Shown one piece after another: positions 25,801 through 37,300 of a stretch of DNA of 64,000 nucleotides. The translations under genes were made by a program, and so were the position numbers. Each line of letters starts with the position of its first letter. Positions within the stretch are counted from its first letter, which is position 1. Source of the DNA: Streptomyces spinosus (GTDB lineage: Bacteria; Actinomycetota; Actinomycetes; Streptomycetales; Streptomycetaceae); NCBI RefSeq assembly GCF_020400655.1, contig NZ_JAINRC010000006.1:310001-374000 (forward strand). Direction: 5' to 3'. The notes beneath the pieces are model-generated. The model had not been told where the DNA came from. It did no database searches and saw only the letters and a program-made list of their open reading frames with translations.

Positions 25801-26589
25801 GCCGACTGGACGTCCGGGACGAGCGAGGTGACCGCTCCGACCCGCTACCTGGCCGGGCAGCGCGGCTCGACCGCGTGGGGCACGGCTCCCTTCGCCCCCA
25901 GGCTGCCCCGGGTGGTGCGCGCCGGGCCGGACGGCGAACCGCTGCCCACGGCGTACCGGCAGGGGAACCGGCTGGTGACCCGCATCCCCGTGTTCAGCGC
26001 CGCCGACCCGGGCCATCTCGTGCTTCCCGAGACGGACTCCGAGGGCACGGTGCGGGAACACGGCGCGACCCGGCTGTTCCGGGGCACCACGCAGATCGGC
26101 GCCAACGGCACACCGGGGGTGGGGGCCTTCGACCTGCCCGCGGCTCCCGGCACCTACCGGCTGGTCGTCACGGGCACCCGCCCGTCCGCCCTGTCCCCGA
26201 AGGTGCGCTCGGAGTGGACCTTCACCACCGGCCGCACCGACGGCGCCGTTCGCACTCCGCTGGACCTGCTGGACCTGGGCTTCGTCCTGCCCCTCGACCG
26301 GAACGACACCGCGCGGGCCGGCAGGCGGCTCACCGGGTCGGTGACGGTACGCCACCAGCCGGGCGCGTCCGGCACCTCCCCGGTCCGCGAGGTCGCCGTC
26401 GACGTGTCCTACGACGACGGCAAGAGCTGGCGGCGGGCCGTGGCCAGGGCCGCCGGTGACGACCGCTGGACGCTCGTGATACCGGCGGGCGGGCGCCCGG
26501 GCGGCCATGTCACCCTGCGGGCGAACGCGGTGGACCGGGCGGGCGACCGGGTACGGCAGACCGTGACGCGGGCCTACGGCCTGCGCTGA
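22804..26589 (+). CDS. Large secreted subtilisin-like serine protease (S8)
   Basis: The 1261-residue protein has a signal peptide (residues 1-~26, AALLLGAGTLAALIVAPAGA). A propeptide-like region to ~215 is followed by the subtilase domain. The triad is complete: D237 in VAVLDTGIATGHPDL, H266 in GHGTHVAS, S442 in GTSMATPHVAGAAA, with oxyanion Asn in VVAAGNSGTP. About 750 residues of beta-rich C-terminal domains follow. GTG at 22804 follows AGGAGGG at 6 nt. It probably degrades extracellular protein. It sits next to the T7SS locus but converges on it and shows no T7SS signature. Confidence 0.95.
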   Translation: MTGHRTAALLLGAGTLAALIVAPAGAAPTGPAAGRPGPAVAGPVEKVTLITGDTVSYRRTGGTVEVVGTAPAPRRREAAFARFTEKGHTYVVPQDAWGALTRGEVDRALFDITGLAAQRLDDGHTGRIGVLVTGRPGSAPKTATPSTAEVTRTLPRLGIRALSTRKSDATALWAALTGEKGGAGARRAAPAHGTKIWLDGVVRPTLDVSVPLVGAPSAWKHGYEGDGVKVAVLDTGIATGHPDLKGKVDAAKNFTDAAGTGDHVGHGTHVASTITGNGAASGGRYRGVAPGARLLNGKVLDDTGRGSDSQVLAGMEWAVQQGAKVVNMSLGGEFPSDGTDVLSSAVNELSASSGALFVVAAGNSGTPESVSSPGAADAALTVASTTKRDTLSSFSSRGPRIGDFGLKPEISAPGEDITAARAPGAFPDAPGDTHYVTLSGTSMATPHVAGAAAILAGEHPGWTGQQIKAALTGSATVLKGIDVFGNGAGRLDVARAAAQPVRALTPSLGLGRLSWPHDPAKPAGGKVTYANDGDTPVTLALSLSVTGTAGAPAPEGLSSAPASLTVPAHGTASATVRVSAGSGSTGSWEGRLTAAAGDTRVVTPVAADVLDRTGTMTVRVLDRSGQPIDASGILMVLQNDATGAVYFPAAGEGSGTGDALSVAAEVPVGTYRLLGVGLADESPGVSTTYFARDGLRVDGDRAVTLDAREAQPVTAELNDPAARPEIYTANVTLRSVVAGTAQTSDFSVVSNYPHRYVQSTEAIPGTTFSYSAAWAPPHNRVTTVGEDPYEVGDVEDPRPEGYEGDVTARLADIGEETDPDRIGDVGGKVVLIAPDVRGEPVDPPTAEQFAPLVKALRDRGAALVLTYDYLGDTGALPVLYLIRPEDVQGLRDRAAAGQDRVHVRGRPVTPTSYALYDSVGTALPHGQAWHFDRAALARVDALYRNPAGGRHVSSQALTFTDTTTGLTDTALSAPTFPQRRVEYFTPGVLWGAETSVGLTADWTSGTSEVTAPTRYLAGQRGSTAWGTAPFAPRLPRVVRAGPDGEPLPTAYRQGNRLVTRIPVFSAADPGHLVLPETDSEGTVREHGATRLFRGTTQIGANGTPGVGAFDLPAAPGTYRLVVTGTRPSALSPKVRSEWTFTTGRTDGAVRTPLDLLDLGFVLPLDRNDTARAGRRLTGSVTVRHQPGASGTSPVREVAVDVSYDDGKSWRRAVARAAGDDRWTLVIPAGGRPGGHVTLRANAVDRAGDRVRQTVTRAYGLR

Positions 26590-26639
26590 GCGGACGCACA
26601 CCGCGCTGGGCGCGCGCAGCGACGTGTGCGCCCGGCGCG

Positions 26640-26675
26640 AAGGGTGCCCGCCCCCGGCCGGGGGCGGGCACCCTT
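26640..26675. terminator. Strong bidirectional terminator
   Basis: A perfect 36-bp palindrome (18-bp arms) with AA at one end and TT at the other lies between the convergent protease and lectin genes. A second nested hairpin (CGCACAC ... GTGTGCG) lies at ~26594-26632. Confidence 0.9.
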
Positions 26676-26702
26676 ACCTCCTGTCCGGAACGGGCGAGAC
26701 GC

Positions 26703-28151
26703 CTACGGAGTGCGTGAGCTCCACTTCTGGTTGGGTGTGCCCGCGCACGTCCACAGTTGCAGGCGCGCGCCGTTGGTGGTGCCGTTGTCCTTGACGTCGA
26801 CGCACTTGTTGCCGGACTGCGGGTTGGTCAGGTCGTGCGCCGAGTTCAGACGGAACTGCTGGGCGCCGGAGCCGTTGCACGTCGTCCAGTTGACGAGGGC
26901 GCCGTCGCCGGTCCCGCCGCCCTGGACGTTCATGCACTTGCCCTCGGACCGCACGGTGCCGTCGACGAACTTCCACCGCTGGTACGACACGTCGTAGCAG
27001 TCCCAGATCACCAGCGCGGACCCCGTCGCCGCGCCCGGGCTGCCGGCGACGCCGATGCAGCGGCCGGAGGCGTGGCTGTAGATCTGCACACCGCCGGGCC
27101 AGGGGTCGCTCGGGGTGGGCCGGGTCCCGGTGTGCGACTTCGACCCGGAGCCGGAACCCGAACCCGACCCTGAACCCGACCCGGACGCGGAGCCGGAGGA
27201 GGTCTTGCCCGGCGTACCGCCGGAACCGGACGACGTCTTGCCCGAACCCTTCGCCCCCGTGGCCGGCTTGCTCCCGGACGAGGACTTCTTTCCCCCGCCG
27301 GACGTGCCGATCGGGGGTTTCACCACGATCTTGACGGGCTTGCCGTCCGGGCCGACGGTGGTGACGGTCTTGGGGGCCGCGCTGCGGTGGGCCCCGGACG
27401 CGTGCGGTGACGGGGCCTGAGAGCCGACCACGCCGGGAGCGACCCCCGCCAGACCGCCGAGGACCGTACCCGGCGTGTTGGTTCCGGCCTTGGCGGGCGA
27501 CCGCCCGTCGTCGTCGCCGCCGCTGATCAGGAAGGGCACGGAGATCAGCAGGGCGCCGACGATGGCGGCACCCGCCAGCAGGCTCTTGTGCGGCCGGCCG
27601 GGGACGGCCTTGACCGCGGTCCCGGCGGAGCTGCTCGTGCTGTCACCGGATGCGGCGGAGGCGTCCGCGGATGCGGCGGAGGTGTCCGCGGAGGGGGCGG
27701 CGGTGTCCGCGGCCGTGGTGGTCGTGGTCGACGGCTCCGCCGCTGCCCCGGACCCGTCCGTGCCCGACTCCGCCTCGGTCCTGGGGGCCGCCCCGGACTC
27801 CGGGTCCGCGCCGGTCCGTGCGGCCGGCTCAGCGGCTGCCGGCTTCGGCGCGCCGGATGCCGCGGCCTCCGACGCAGTCCGCGTCTCCTCGGACGCTCCC
27901 GGCTCCTCGGGTTCCTCCGGTTCGCCGGCCTCCTTGCTCTGTTCGGTCTCCTCCGGTTCGGCTTCCGGCTCGGCCATGGCGGACGGCACGGCCGGCCGGT
28001 TCGGGGACCGCGGGGAGGTGAGGATGCGTTCCGCCGTCGTGGCAGCGGAGTCCGGTCCCCCCTCGGCCTCACCGACGGCCGCCTCGTCGGCCGGCGCGGT
28101 GGCCACGGCCGTCGGCTCGTCGGGGGAGCCGTTGGGTCTGGAAGTCGTCAT
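26703..28151 (-). CDS. Membrane-anchored ricin-B lectin (T7SS-flanking copy 1)
   Basis: The 482-residue protein has a long acidic Ala/Glu/Pro-rich cytoplasmic region (1-185), one membrane helix (~190-211, LLAGAAIVGALLISVPFLIS), a Ser/Gly-rich extracytoplasmic stalk, and a C-terminal ricin-type beta-trefoil (~355-482). The QxW repeats are visible: YQRWKF, AQQFRL and NQKWSS, with CIGV, CMNV and CVDV strands. Such domains bind carbohydrate. With no signal peptide and an internal helix it is probably a type II membrane protein displaying the lectin outside. It lies directly downstream of the giant toxin on the same strand, with its own promoter. A paralog of the same plan lies at 62164-63318. Confidence 0.85.
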   Translation of the reverse strand: MTTSRPNGSPDEPTAVATAPADEAAVGEAEGGPDSAATTAERILTSPRSPNRPAVPSAMAEPEAEPEETEQSKEAGEPEEPEEPGASEETRTASEAAASGAPKPAAAEPAARTGADPESGAAPRTEAESGTDGSGAAAEPSTTTTTAADTAAPSADTSAASADASAASGDSTSSSAGTAVKAVPGRPHKSLLAGAAIVGALLISVPFLISGGDDDGRSPAKAGTNTPGTVLGGLAGVAPGVVGSQAPSPHASGAHRSAAPKTVTTVGPDGKPVKIVVKPPIGTSGGGKKSSSGSKPATGAKGSGKTSSGSGGTPGKTSSGSASGSGSGSGSGSGSGSKSHTGTRPTPSDPWPGGVQIYSHASGRCIGVAGSPGAATGSALVIWDCYDVSYQRWKFVDGTVRSEGKCMNVQGGGTGDGALVNWTTCNGSGAQQFRLNSAHDLTNPQSGNKCVDVKDNGTTNGARLQLWTCAGTPNQKWSSRTP

Positions 28152-28235
28152 GACACCTTTCCGGTGGGGTCGGTGTGACACATGGGTACGCGCTGAGGTG
28201 TGGGGCACGGACAGACGGCCCGTGCTCGGTCGTCG

Positions 28236-28241
28236 ATTCTA
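28236..28241 (-). promoter_or_regulatory. -10 element of the lectin gene
   Basis: On the minus strand TAGAAT lies 85 bp upstream of the lectin ATG. A GACACACGTATGTC motif lies immediately upstream at 28265-28278. A clear -35 is not visible. Confidence 0.45.
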
Positions 28242-28292
28242 GAGCGGTCACACGGGAGCACGCTGACACACGTATGTCTGAGACGGATGCCG

Positions 28293-28316
28293 TGGGGGCG
28301 GTTCACCGTGCCCCCG
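28293..28316 (-). terminator. Hairpin over the toxin stop codon
   Basis: GGGGGC and GCCCCC arms with an inner ACCG/CGGT pairing enclose the TGA of the toxin gene. It may end the long T7SS transcript before the lectin promoter. Confidence 0.35.
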
Positions 28317-31300
28317 CATCGGTGCGACCGCTCTGGGGTCCAGAGGAGGGAAGGGGTCTCGTGGACGTTCCCGGAGCGGACCCGGCAGCCGCCACCTCTC
28401 CTTGCCCGCCGCTGGAAGCCGCCGCGTTCCCTTGCGTGCCGCCGGAATCGGAGTGCACGTAGACGGCATGGGGGAAGAGGCCGAGTGCCCTCGACACCGC
28501 CTCCTGCGGCGGATTCACCTCTCTGCCCGAGGCGATCCACCTCACCTGCTCCGTGCCGGGCCCCAATGACTCCTGGAACAAGGTGAGGGCCGCGTCCCAG
28601 ACCGGCACGCGCAGCGTCTCGGGCAGGCCCAGGGAGCGCACCGTGTCGTCGATCGTCTTCAGCAGCAGGCCGCCGGGACGGTTGTGCAGTTCCGCGTGGA
28701 GGCCCACGACGACGGCCCGCACCGCGGTGCTCAGTCGCTCGTGGGTGACACTCTGCGCTCCGTCGGTGAAACCCACGTTCCAGCTGCCGCGGCTCTCCAC
28801 CTTGATGGCGTCCGGGGGTATGGATCCCAGCAGGAAGCGGTCACCGGTCCCGGCGTCGCCCGGATCGGTGTGCCCGAGAGCCGCCGCGAGCCGTGTGAAC
28901 GTGTGGGTGTTCGGACCCGTGCGGTGCGTGACCTCCCGGGAGGGTTTGTGCACGGCCGCGTACGGCGTCGCCTCCTGGCCGATGACGTCGTCGCCGAGCC
29001 GCCGCAGTCCCTGGGCGCCCCGCCGGAGCAGCTCCGCCAGAGACGTCCGGTAGTTCTCCGCCAGCAGGCGCAGATAGTGCTGTGTGGCCGCGCTCGCGGC
29101 GGTGGAGACCATCGCCGCGTTGTTCATCGGCCGCGAGTCGCGCCCCGCCGCGTCCTTCGCATCACGCGGCAGGTCGGCGCGCAGGAGTGCGAATCCGTCG
29201 GGTCGCTGAGCGGTCTCCCGCGCCACCTGGGACAGGTCGAAGATCCGGTTGTCGCCGTCGCTGTAGACACCGCCGAAACGATGGAGGTGTTCGACGCGGG
29301 ACATGTCACTGGCGGAGGCCAGCGACTTGCCTCCGCGGGCGCGCTCGGTGAGCACCTCGGACTGGAGGGTCATCGGAGTGTCGGCGTTGTAGATCTCGTC
29401 CTCGTTCACCAGCGCCAGGTTCTCGATGCCGTCGGCCCACTCCAGCATGTCCTTGACCTGTCTCTGGCGCTCCGTCGCGGTGCGCGGGTCGAACGCGTCG
29501 CGGACGGCGTCGATCTCGGCCCGGGTGACATCCGTCCAGTGGACGACCAGCCAGCGGGGATTGCGCCGGGCCGCCTCCGCGATGTTGGAGCGGAAGTCGG
29601 TGCGTGCCCCGTTCGGACCGTCGTCGAACAGCGGGCCGTACCAGATGCTGTGCAGCAGCTTGGCCACCTTCTGCCGCTTGCGACCGATGCCGGAGGACCG
29701 CGCCGCGTACGCACCGGACACGACGCTGTCGGGATCACGGGGAAGACCGCGCACCGCCAGCTCGTCCGCGGTCGGGGCGGTGCGCCGCTTGAGGTCGACG
29801 CGCGCGAAGAACGCGCGGCGCTGATCGGCGTGCAGCTCGGAGAAGTCGTACGGTCTGCCGCCGGGACGCATGAACTGGGGGGCCGGTTTCGGCTGCCGCA
29901 CCCCGAAGGGGTCACCTCCGAGGGCGTCCCTCCGCCCCGGCCGCAGCTCGGCCCGCAGTTCCCGCAGGATCCGCGCCATGTCGGGCCCCGCCTGTTCCCG
30001 GCCGCCGTCCGGCGCGGCCGGGACCCGTCCCGCTCGGCCGCCGCGTGCCTCGTTCGAGTGCGCCGTCACCAGGCGCCGGTCCACGGCGTCGGTGGTCCGG
30101 TCCTGGGTGAGCGCCATCCCGACGAACGGGTGGCGGTCCGCGAAGGCGCCTTCTCCGTCAGGGCCGGTGCCGGCGGCCGGTCCCTGCGCACGGGACACGT
30201 CGAGCGCCTTGAGCAACCCCGCCATGTAGGGCGTGCCGGCCTTGCCGTCGACCACGGCGTCCAGCAGCGCCTCCCGCAGGACACGGCGGGTCGTCGACTC
30301 CCACGTCCCCTCCGGTCGCACCGGATAGGCGTACGGTCGCACGCCTCCCGAGGATTCACCGGCACGGGGCACCGCCGGACTGCCCAACCCCGCGTACAGG
30401 TCGAGCACTTGTGGCGAGTAGACCTTGCCCCGCACCAGACCGGTGAAGACCTCGGCGACGAATTCCCGCGGGTTCTGCCCGGCGTACTCGCTCACTTCAT
30501 GGGCGGTTTCGGCGGCTTCGTCGACGAAGGAGGCGGCTGTCAGATCGTGAAAGGCGAAGGGGTTGCTCGCACGGTGCGCGGCGTGTCCGGCTTCGTGATC
30601 GAGAACGCCCTCGGGGCTGCCGTCGACGTACCCGTCCGCCTTCTCGGCCGACGCGAGAGCCATCGCGTGGGGGCTCACGACGACTCTGTTGGGGGCGAAG
30701 AACTGGGCGACCGAGCCCTTCGAGTTCACCGATATCCCGCCCGACGGGCTCACGGTGATGTCGCGCCCGTACTTCGGCAGGAAGTATTCCAGCCCCGGCG
30801 CCAGGAGGCCCCTGCTCGCGAGCCGGTGCACGGAGTCGAGCACCTGGTCCCGGCGCCGCTCCCACAGCGCGTCCGTGGGGTCGTGGTGCAAGGTCACCTG
30901 TGTCTCCCCGACGGCGATCGTCTCCCTCGCCCACTCCGTGAGCGGTGAGCCGTGATCGGAGCGCCTGCCGGTGTCCCGACGCGCCAGGTAGGACTCGATC
31001 TCGGGGTACGGCGTCCGGCCGTCCGGACCGCGTCCGCTGCTCGCCAGAAGGGCGGCGACCTGGTCGTCGCCGAGCGCCTCGACCGTCACGCCGGAACGCA
31101 GCTTCCGCGACAGGACGTCGTCGAAGTCTCCGCGCGCCATGTCGTCGCCGATGCTGACAGCGTGCTCCGTCAGCTGTCCGTGGCGGTCCCGCTCCTCCGT
31201 CAGCAGCCGATGCAGCGGGAGGTCCGGATCGATGTCACGGCCGGTCGGCTGCCGCTCGGCCCACCGGCTCAGCCCGGGGCTGATCCGGTCGTAGCGCCTT

Positions 31301-34300
31301 CGCAGTTCGAGCTGGGGGCGCATGGCCTCCCGTCGGCCGGCGATGTCGTCCAGTTCGTCCCTGAGCCGGCGTTCCAGCATGTCGACCGCGGCTTCGCGCC
31401 TGCTGGGCCTGCCGTGCTTGGCGGCGCGCCAGGTGCCGATCGCGGAGAGAACCGCCTGGATGTCGCGCTCATTGTCATCGAAGCGGCGCGGCACGGTACG
31501 GGATCCGGACTTCCAGTGTTCCAGCGTCCGGTCGATCTCGGCGAGAGCGGGGGAACGCCTGACGAACACACCGGAGTCGGAGACGGTCGTCCAGTCGTCG
31601 ATGACGTCGGATCCGGAGTCCGCGGCCGACGCGTCGTCGGACGCACCGCCCCGCAGCCGCATCGCGGGTCCGCCGACCGCCGCGGGCGGTGTGCCGCCAT
31701 GGCTGTCGAGGACGCCTTGGAGCCGGCTCCGCTGTTCATCGGAGAGGGTGGTCGTGCCCGGTTCCTCCGCGAGGAGCTTCCGGTCCGGATCGCCCTCCAC
31801 GGAGGCGGACATGACGGTGATCCCGGGGGTGTGCCGCGTTTCCCCGGTGGGGCGCCCGGGGGCCTCGGCGGCGCCCTGGGCCTGCGGATCGACGGCCTGG
31901 GTCTGCGGGGGTGCCGGAAGCGGCTTCTCCTCGTGCACCGGAGGAAGCGGCTTCTCCTCGGAAGCGGCAGGAAGCGGCGCGTCCACCGGAGTCGGGGGAA
32001 GCGGCTCCTCCTCCGGGGCGGGTGCCAGGGGGTCCGTGCCGACCGGGGCGGATTCCGCCGGCTGGGCGCGGTACCGGAGGAGCAGGCCCTCGGGGTCCGG
32101 GTGCCCCCACGCGCGGAGGGCTTCCTCGTCCCTGCCCAGCCGCAGCCGTGCGGCGCCGTGCGTGTCGGGGCCGCCGGTCCGACCGTCGGAATCCGGCGCC
32201 GGGACACCGTGGGAGGCGGTCCCGCCCTGACGCTCCGCCGCACGAAGTTCCGCCACCTGTCCGTAGGACGCGAGGTAGCGCTGCCAGGCCTCGGCCCGGC
32301 TCGCCGGGAAGTCCGCGGGCCGCTTCGCGAGGTTCGGCACATACCCGTCGGCGTCCTCTTCGAGCTGCAACGGCCAGGGCCGGCGGGCACCGGGCGCCGC
32401 AGCGGCCGGCTCGGGCGGGACCCGCGCGCCGTCGGTCTGGACGGTGGACGCCTCCGCATCTTCGTCCGCTGCCACCGGGTCCGCGTCGGTGCCCCCCGGG
32501 GAGGCCGGGGTGGTCCCCGCCGGTGCGTCCGGGGTGAGCACGGGGCGCAGGTCCGCCGCGAGGTCCGGGTCGAGGTCCGGCCTGGTCAGCAGCAGCCGCG
32601 CCTGGTCCACGGGGGACAGGCCGGCGTCCCGGACCGGGACCCGGGCGTCCGGTGCGAGCTGCCAGGTGAGGTCGAGCGCGGGGTCGTGGGCCAGTCCGGC
32701 GAGGTCCTGCCGGGTGACGGGCGTGTCCAGGAGGGGAGAAGCTGCGAGCCGTCGCGTCAGCTCCTCGGTCAGGCCCCCTCGCGAGGGACCGGGTCCGGTG
32801 GGCCGGGCGGGCGAGGGCGTGCCCGGGGTCTCGTCAGGTGTGGTGCCCGTATCGGACGACAGCGCTTCCGGCCGCTCGGCCGCCGGCGCCGACGGCTCGC
32901 CGGCCGGTCCGGGGCCGTCGGACCCCTGGGGGGCGGATCCGCCCGTGCCCGGGAAGAACGCACCGGAGGTGATCTTGTTCCCGATGAGGTCCGCGCGGCG
33001 GGTGAGGGGCTGGGAGTACCAGGAGTCGGGCAGCTCGCGGTAGGCGTCCTCCACCCGCCGGGCGAGATCCGGGTCGGCCTCGCGGTCGATCCCCCGGGAG
33101 ACGAGCCGGATGAGTTCCTGGCGGTCTGCCGTGGTCAGCCGGTCCCAGGTGGGACGCCGGGCGTGGTCCCCCGCCTCGCTCTCCAGCCGGCTGATCCAGT
33201 TGCGGTAGCTGTTGTCCATGAACGCCTGGACGAGCGCCCGGACGTTCTGCACCCGTCCGGTCAGCCGGTTCCGCTCTGCCTTGTTGAAGAGCGGCAGGGG
33301 GACGTCGTCCCGCAGTTCGGGCAGGGCGTGCACGAAACCGGGCATGTACGCGGCGCGTTCCAGACGGAAGTTCGCCGCCAGGCGCTGGAGCGACTCGAAG
33401 TCCCGCGCGTCGCCGATCTGCTCGATCTCATGGCGTACGTGCGCCCTGATGAGGTTGTAGACCGTCTCGATGCGTCGGTACTTCTCCTCCTCCCCCCGCT
33501 GCGGCTTGGACAGCAGGATGTTCCGGTAGCGCTGCGCGATGGCGTTGTCCTCGAACGCCTCGGCGCGGGCCATCCCTTGGTAGATGGCGGCGATCTGCCG
33601 GAGTTCGCCGCCCTCGGTGAGCCGGATGGGCCGCTGCTGGAACCGGTGCCACGTGACGGACCTGTTCATGTGGCCGGTACGGCTCTCCTGGCTGAGCACC
33701 CGCCAGCCGTCCGGGCCACGCCACAGCATGTTGGTGGTCTCGAACATCGGGGCGGCGCCCCCCGTCGAGCCGGACGCCGCGACGTCGTAGTACTCGCCGT
33801 CGCCGTACCAGTCCGTGGGTCGCTTGGTCCGGCGGAACCGTTCGGCGTTCGCCACGTTCGACAGGGCCGAGGGCGACTGGAAGTGCCAGGCGGTGAAACG
33901 GCCGCCGACGGATCCGGCCGTGATCGCGAGGGCGCACCCGTTCATGGTCGGAGTGACGACGAAATCCGGGCTGAACTCCGTGTCGCTGGGGTCGCGAACC
34001 ACCTCGGCGTGGCCGATGGCCGTGTCCAGGTTGCTCGTGGACCCCGTCAGATAGGGGATGAACCCGGCCTCCAGATAGGCGGCGTCGTCCCGCCTGACCG
34101 GAAGCCTGCCGGGTGGGATCTCGTTGAACGGCTCGGTGTCCGGATACTGCTGCGCGTACTTCTCGACCGCCGGCGCCAGCATGAACACCGGCTTGCCCGT
34201 GGTGTCCCGGTCGACCTCGACCAGGACGAACCAATGGCGGCGCAGTGACGTGTCGTTGAGTGCCGCGACGACCTTGGTGGCCTGCTCCGACGACAGTCGG

Positions 34301-37300
34301 GGCGCGTACGACCGCAGGCCGGCCGCCATGTCCAAAGAGACCACGTTGTTCTTCAGGAACGCCTCGGGGTCCCTGCGCATGGCCCGGACGGTGGACGTGC
34401 GCACGTGTCCGGGGCTGACGGGCGTACGCGGGTGTCGCCCGAGGCCGCCGCTCGTCGGCGTCCGCGGAGTGCGCAGCGGGGCCGGCGTCCTCGGCGGCCT
34501 GCCGTTCCCCGGCGTTCTGGCGGAGCGGGCGGGTGTGTCGGTGTGCCGGGGGGTGCGGGACGAGGCCGGGGCGGGGGTACGGGCCGAGGCAGGGGCGTCG
34601 GGGCGGCGCGGGGTGCGGGCCGTCCTGGGGGTGGCGGCGGGCCTGGACGATCCGGAGGCGGTGGTCCCGGACGTGCCCGGGGTGCTGGTGGTCCTGCTCG
34701 TGCCGGGAGAGCGTGCCGGTTGCGGGTCGCGCGGACGACCGGCCGTACCCGGCGTGCGTGCCGGGTCCGTGGTGCCCGGTGTCCTCGGGGTCCGCAGGGT
34801 CGCGGACGTCCGCGACCCGATCGGAGCGCGGGAGCCACGTCGACTGGGCGCCGAGAGATCCAGCGGGGGTGGTGCCATCCGCACGCGGCGCCGCGTACGC
34901 GGAGCGGACGACGTGGCGTCCGCGCTCCCGGCGGCCGGCTGCCGGGACCCGCCGCTCGCCGACCGTCCCGCGGGCGTCGCGTCCTGGTCCTCCCGTGGGC
35001 CGGGGCCGGTCTCCAGGGTCGTGGCGCGCGGCCGCGCGCCGGCATCGAGGAGCCCGGTGCGGGCCTCGCCCGCCAGGAGCATGTTGGTGAGGAGCGCCGC
35101 CTGCCCGACCGAGGTCGTACGGCGTTGCTCGGGCGTCAACCGGCCGTAGGCTCTCCTGATGGCGTCGTGGCTCTCGCCCCACTCCTCGGGTATGTCCCTG
35201 GCGACCCTGTGCAGCAGGCTCTGTGCGGCGCCGGGGTCCCGGGCCGCGAAGGCCTCCCACGCGTCGTAAGGGGTGGTGATCTCGCCGACGGTCACGGACT
35301 CCGCCGGGCCGGACGGCGATTCCCGGCCGCGGTCACCGGGGTGCTCCACCGCGGCGGGCGCCATGCGTACCGGTTCCGACCGCTCACCGAGCCACCAGCC
35401 GTCCGCGTCGCCGACCGGAGCGGCGGCGTGCGCGTCCTGCGGCGGGAGCAGAAGCGCCTCGGCGGCCGTCGGGAGCTGCACCCGACGGGTGGTCGTCTCG
35501 TCGACGTACGTGGTCCTGGTCACGCCCTTGACAAGGGACCGCAGATCGTCTCGCGACGCCAGGAAGCCCAGGGCGGACTCCCAGACGAGGTCGGGGTCGT
35601 CGTGCCGGTCGAGCGCGGACTCGATCTGGGTGAGGTGCAGGTCGCCGTTCCTGTTCAGCAGGCTGCGCACCATGCTCTGGACGACGACGGCCGTGAAGTA
35701 CGCCGTTTCCTGCGCGGTGTAGGGACGCTGGGGGGCGGCCGCGGCCGGTGGGGCGTTCTCGGGGGACCAACTGCTGTCCGAACGGATCGACAGTCCCCCG
35801 AGCCGCGGCATCTCGTTCAGGTTGGCCAGCCCCAGGGCCGGCAGAAGGCTCCAGTAGCCGTCCGGCCCGGTACGGCGCATCACCGAGTGCCGTCGTGGGC
35901 GCATGGGGAACCGCGTGAACCCGTCCTTGGGCACTCGGCCGAGGGCGGCGAGGAGTTCGGGCTGCGTCTTGGTGTAGTTCGCCCGGAGAAGCTCCTTGGC
36001 CATGCCCGGGAAGGGATGGCCCATCGTCACGGCCAGGGCGGAGTTGGAGAACAGCTTGCTGGTCGCGCCGACGGCGTAGCCCTCGCGGCTGTTCGTCACC
36101 TGCTCGAAGGCACCCAGGTCACCGATCTCGTTGTCGCCGTCGGTGTAGAACCCGCCGAACCGGTCCAGGATCTCCAGCCGGGCGATGTCACTGGCCGCCG
36201 CCCACCCGGGGCCGACACCCTTGAGCATCTCGGTCATGAACTCGTCGTGGAGCCCCATCGGCGCCGACTCGTTGAAGACCTCCTGGACGTTGACGAGCTT
36301 GACCCCGTTGGCCTCGGCCCACTGGTACAGGGCCCACACCCGCGCCGCCTCGGGATCGCTCGGGGCCTGCGTGAACCGGCTGACGTACTCGATGTCCGCC
36401 CGTGCCACATCGGTCCACAGGACGAACACGGCCTGGTCCCGGAACCGGTGCGCCGCGGTGCCGAAGCGTTCCCAGAACCCGGCGCTCGGACCGTCCGGAC
36501 GCGGCGGACCTCCGAACCAGATGGCATGCACGACGGCGGGCGTACGAACGTCGAGCGAGGGGAGCCGGGGAGCGTTCGGGCTCGGGGTCCAGGCGAGGGT
36601 GTCGCGGTGATGGGAATGGCTGAACTGTCCGACGTCCGTCCAGCCCGCCGGATCGAACTCGGTGGCGTCCCACCGGTACTTCATGTCCATGGCGTTCAGG
36701 AAGTACACGGCCTGGTCGGCGTCGAGGCCGCGGTGGTCGTACGGCCGGCCGGTCTCCGGGTTCACCAGGAACTCGGGAGCGGGTGCGGGCCGGCGCAGGC
36801 CGAAGAGGTCCGGCCCCAGGTGGCCCGTGTGATGCCCGGACGGGCCCGCTTGCGATGCCATCTCCTGCATCAGGCGGATCACTTCGGCGGCTGTCACGCG
36901 CCTGGTCGCCTCGGCGTCGGCCCGACTCGGTGACGTGGTCGCGTCGGTGGGTGTGCGCGCCGGGTCCGGCACCGCGGTGAGCGGGGTCGTCGGGCTCCAC
37001 CGCAGACCGACGGGCGTCCGGGCGCTCACCGGCGAGATGATCACCTGGCGGGGCGAGGTGGGCGACAACGGGGACCGCCCGGCGTTCCGGGAGGCGCCGC
37101 TCGCGTCGACAGTGAGCTTCGGCCGCAGGTTCCGCACTCTCGTCGGCTGGAGGCCGGCCTCCTCGGGCTCAGGGCTGGTGGCCCGGGGTACCGGGTCCCC
37201 GTCGACCGGCCCGATCCAGGTCGTCGCCACCGTATCGGGGGCGGCCGACTGCGGGGCCAGGCCCACGGGCTGCGTACCGGACGGACCGGCCACGGGCTGG

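Noticed and set aside
26703..28151. Immunity protein for the giant toxin
   Set aside because: The gene encodes a membrane-anchored ricin-B lectin with a paralog elsewhere, not a small toxin-specific inhibitor; a role in immunity cannot be excluded but is not supported.
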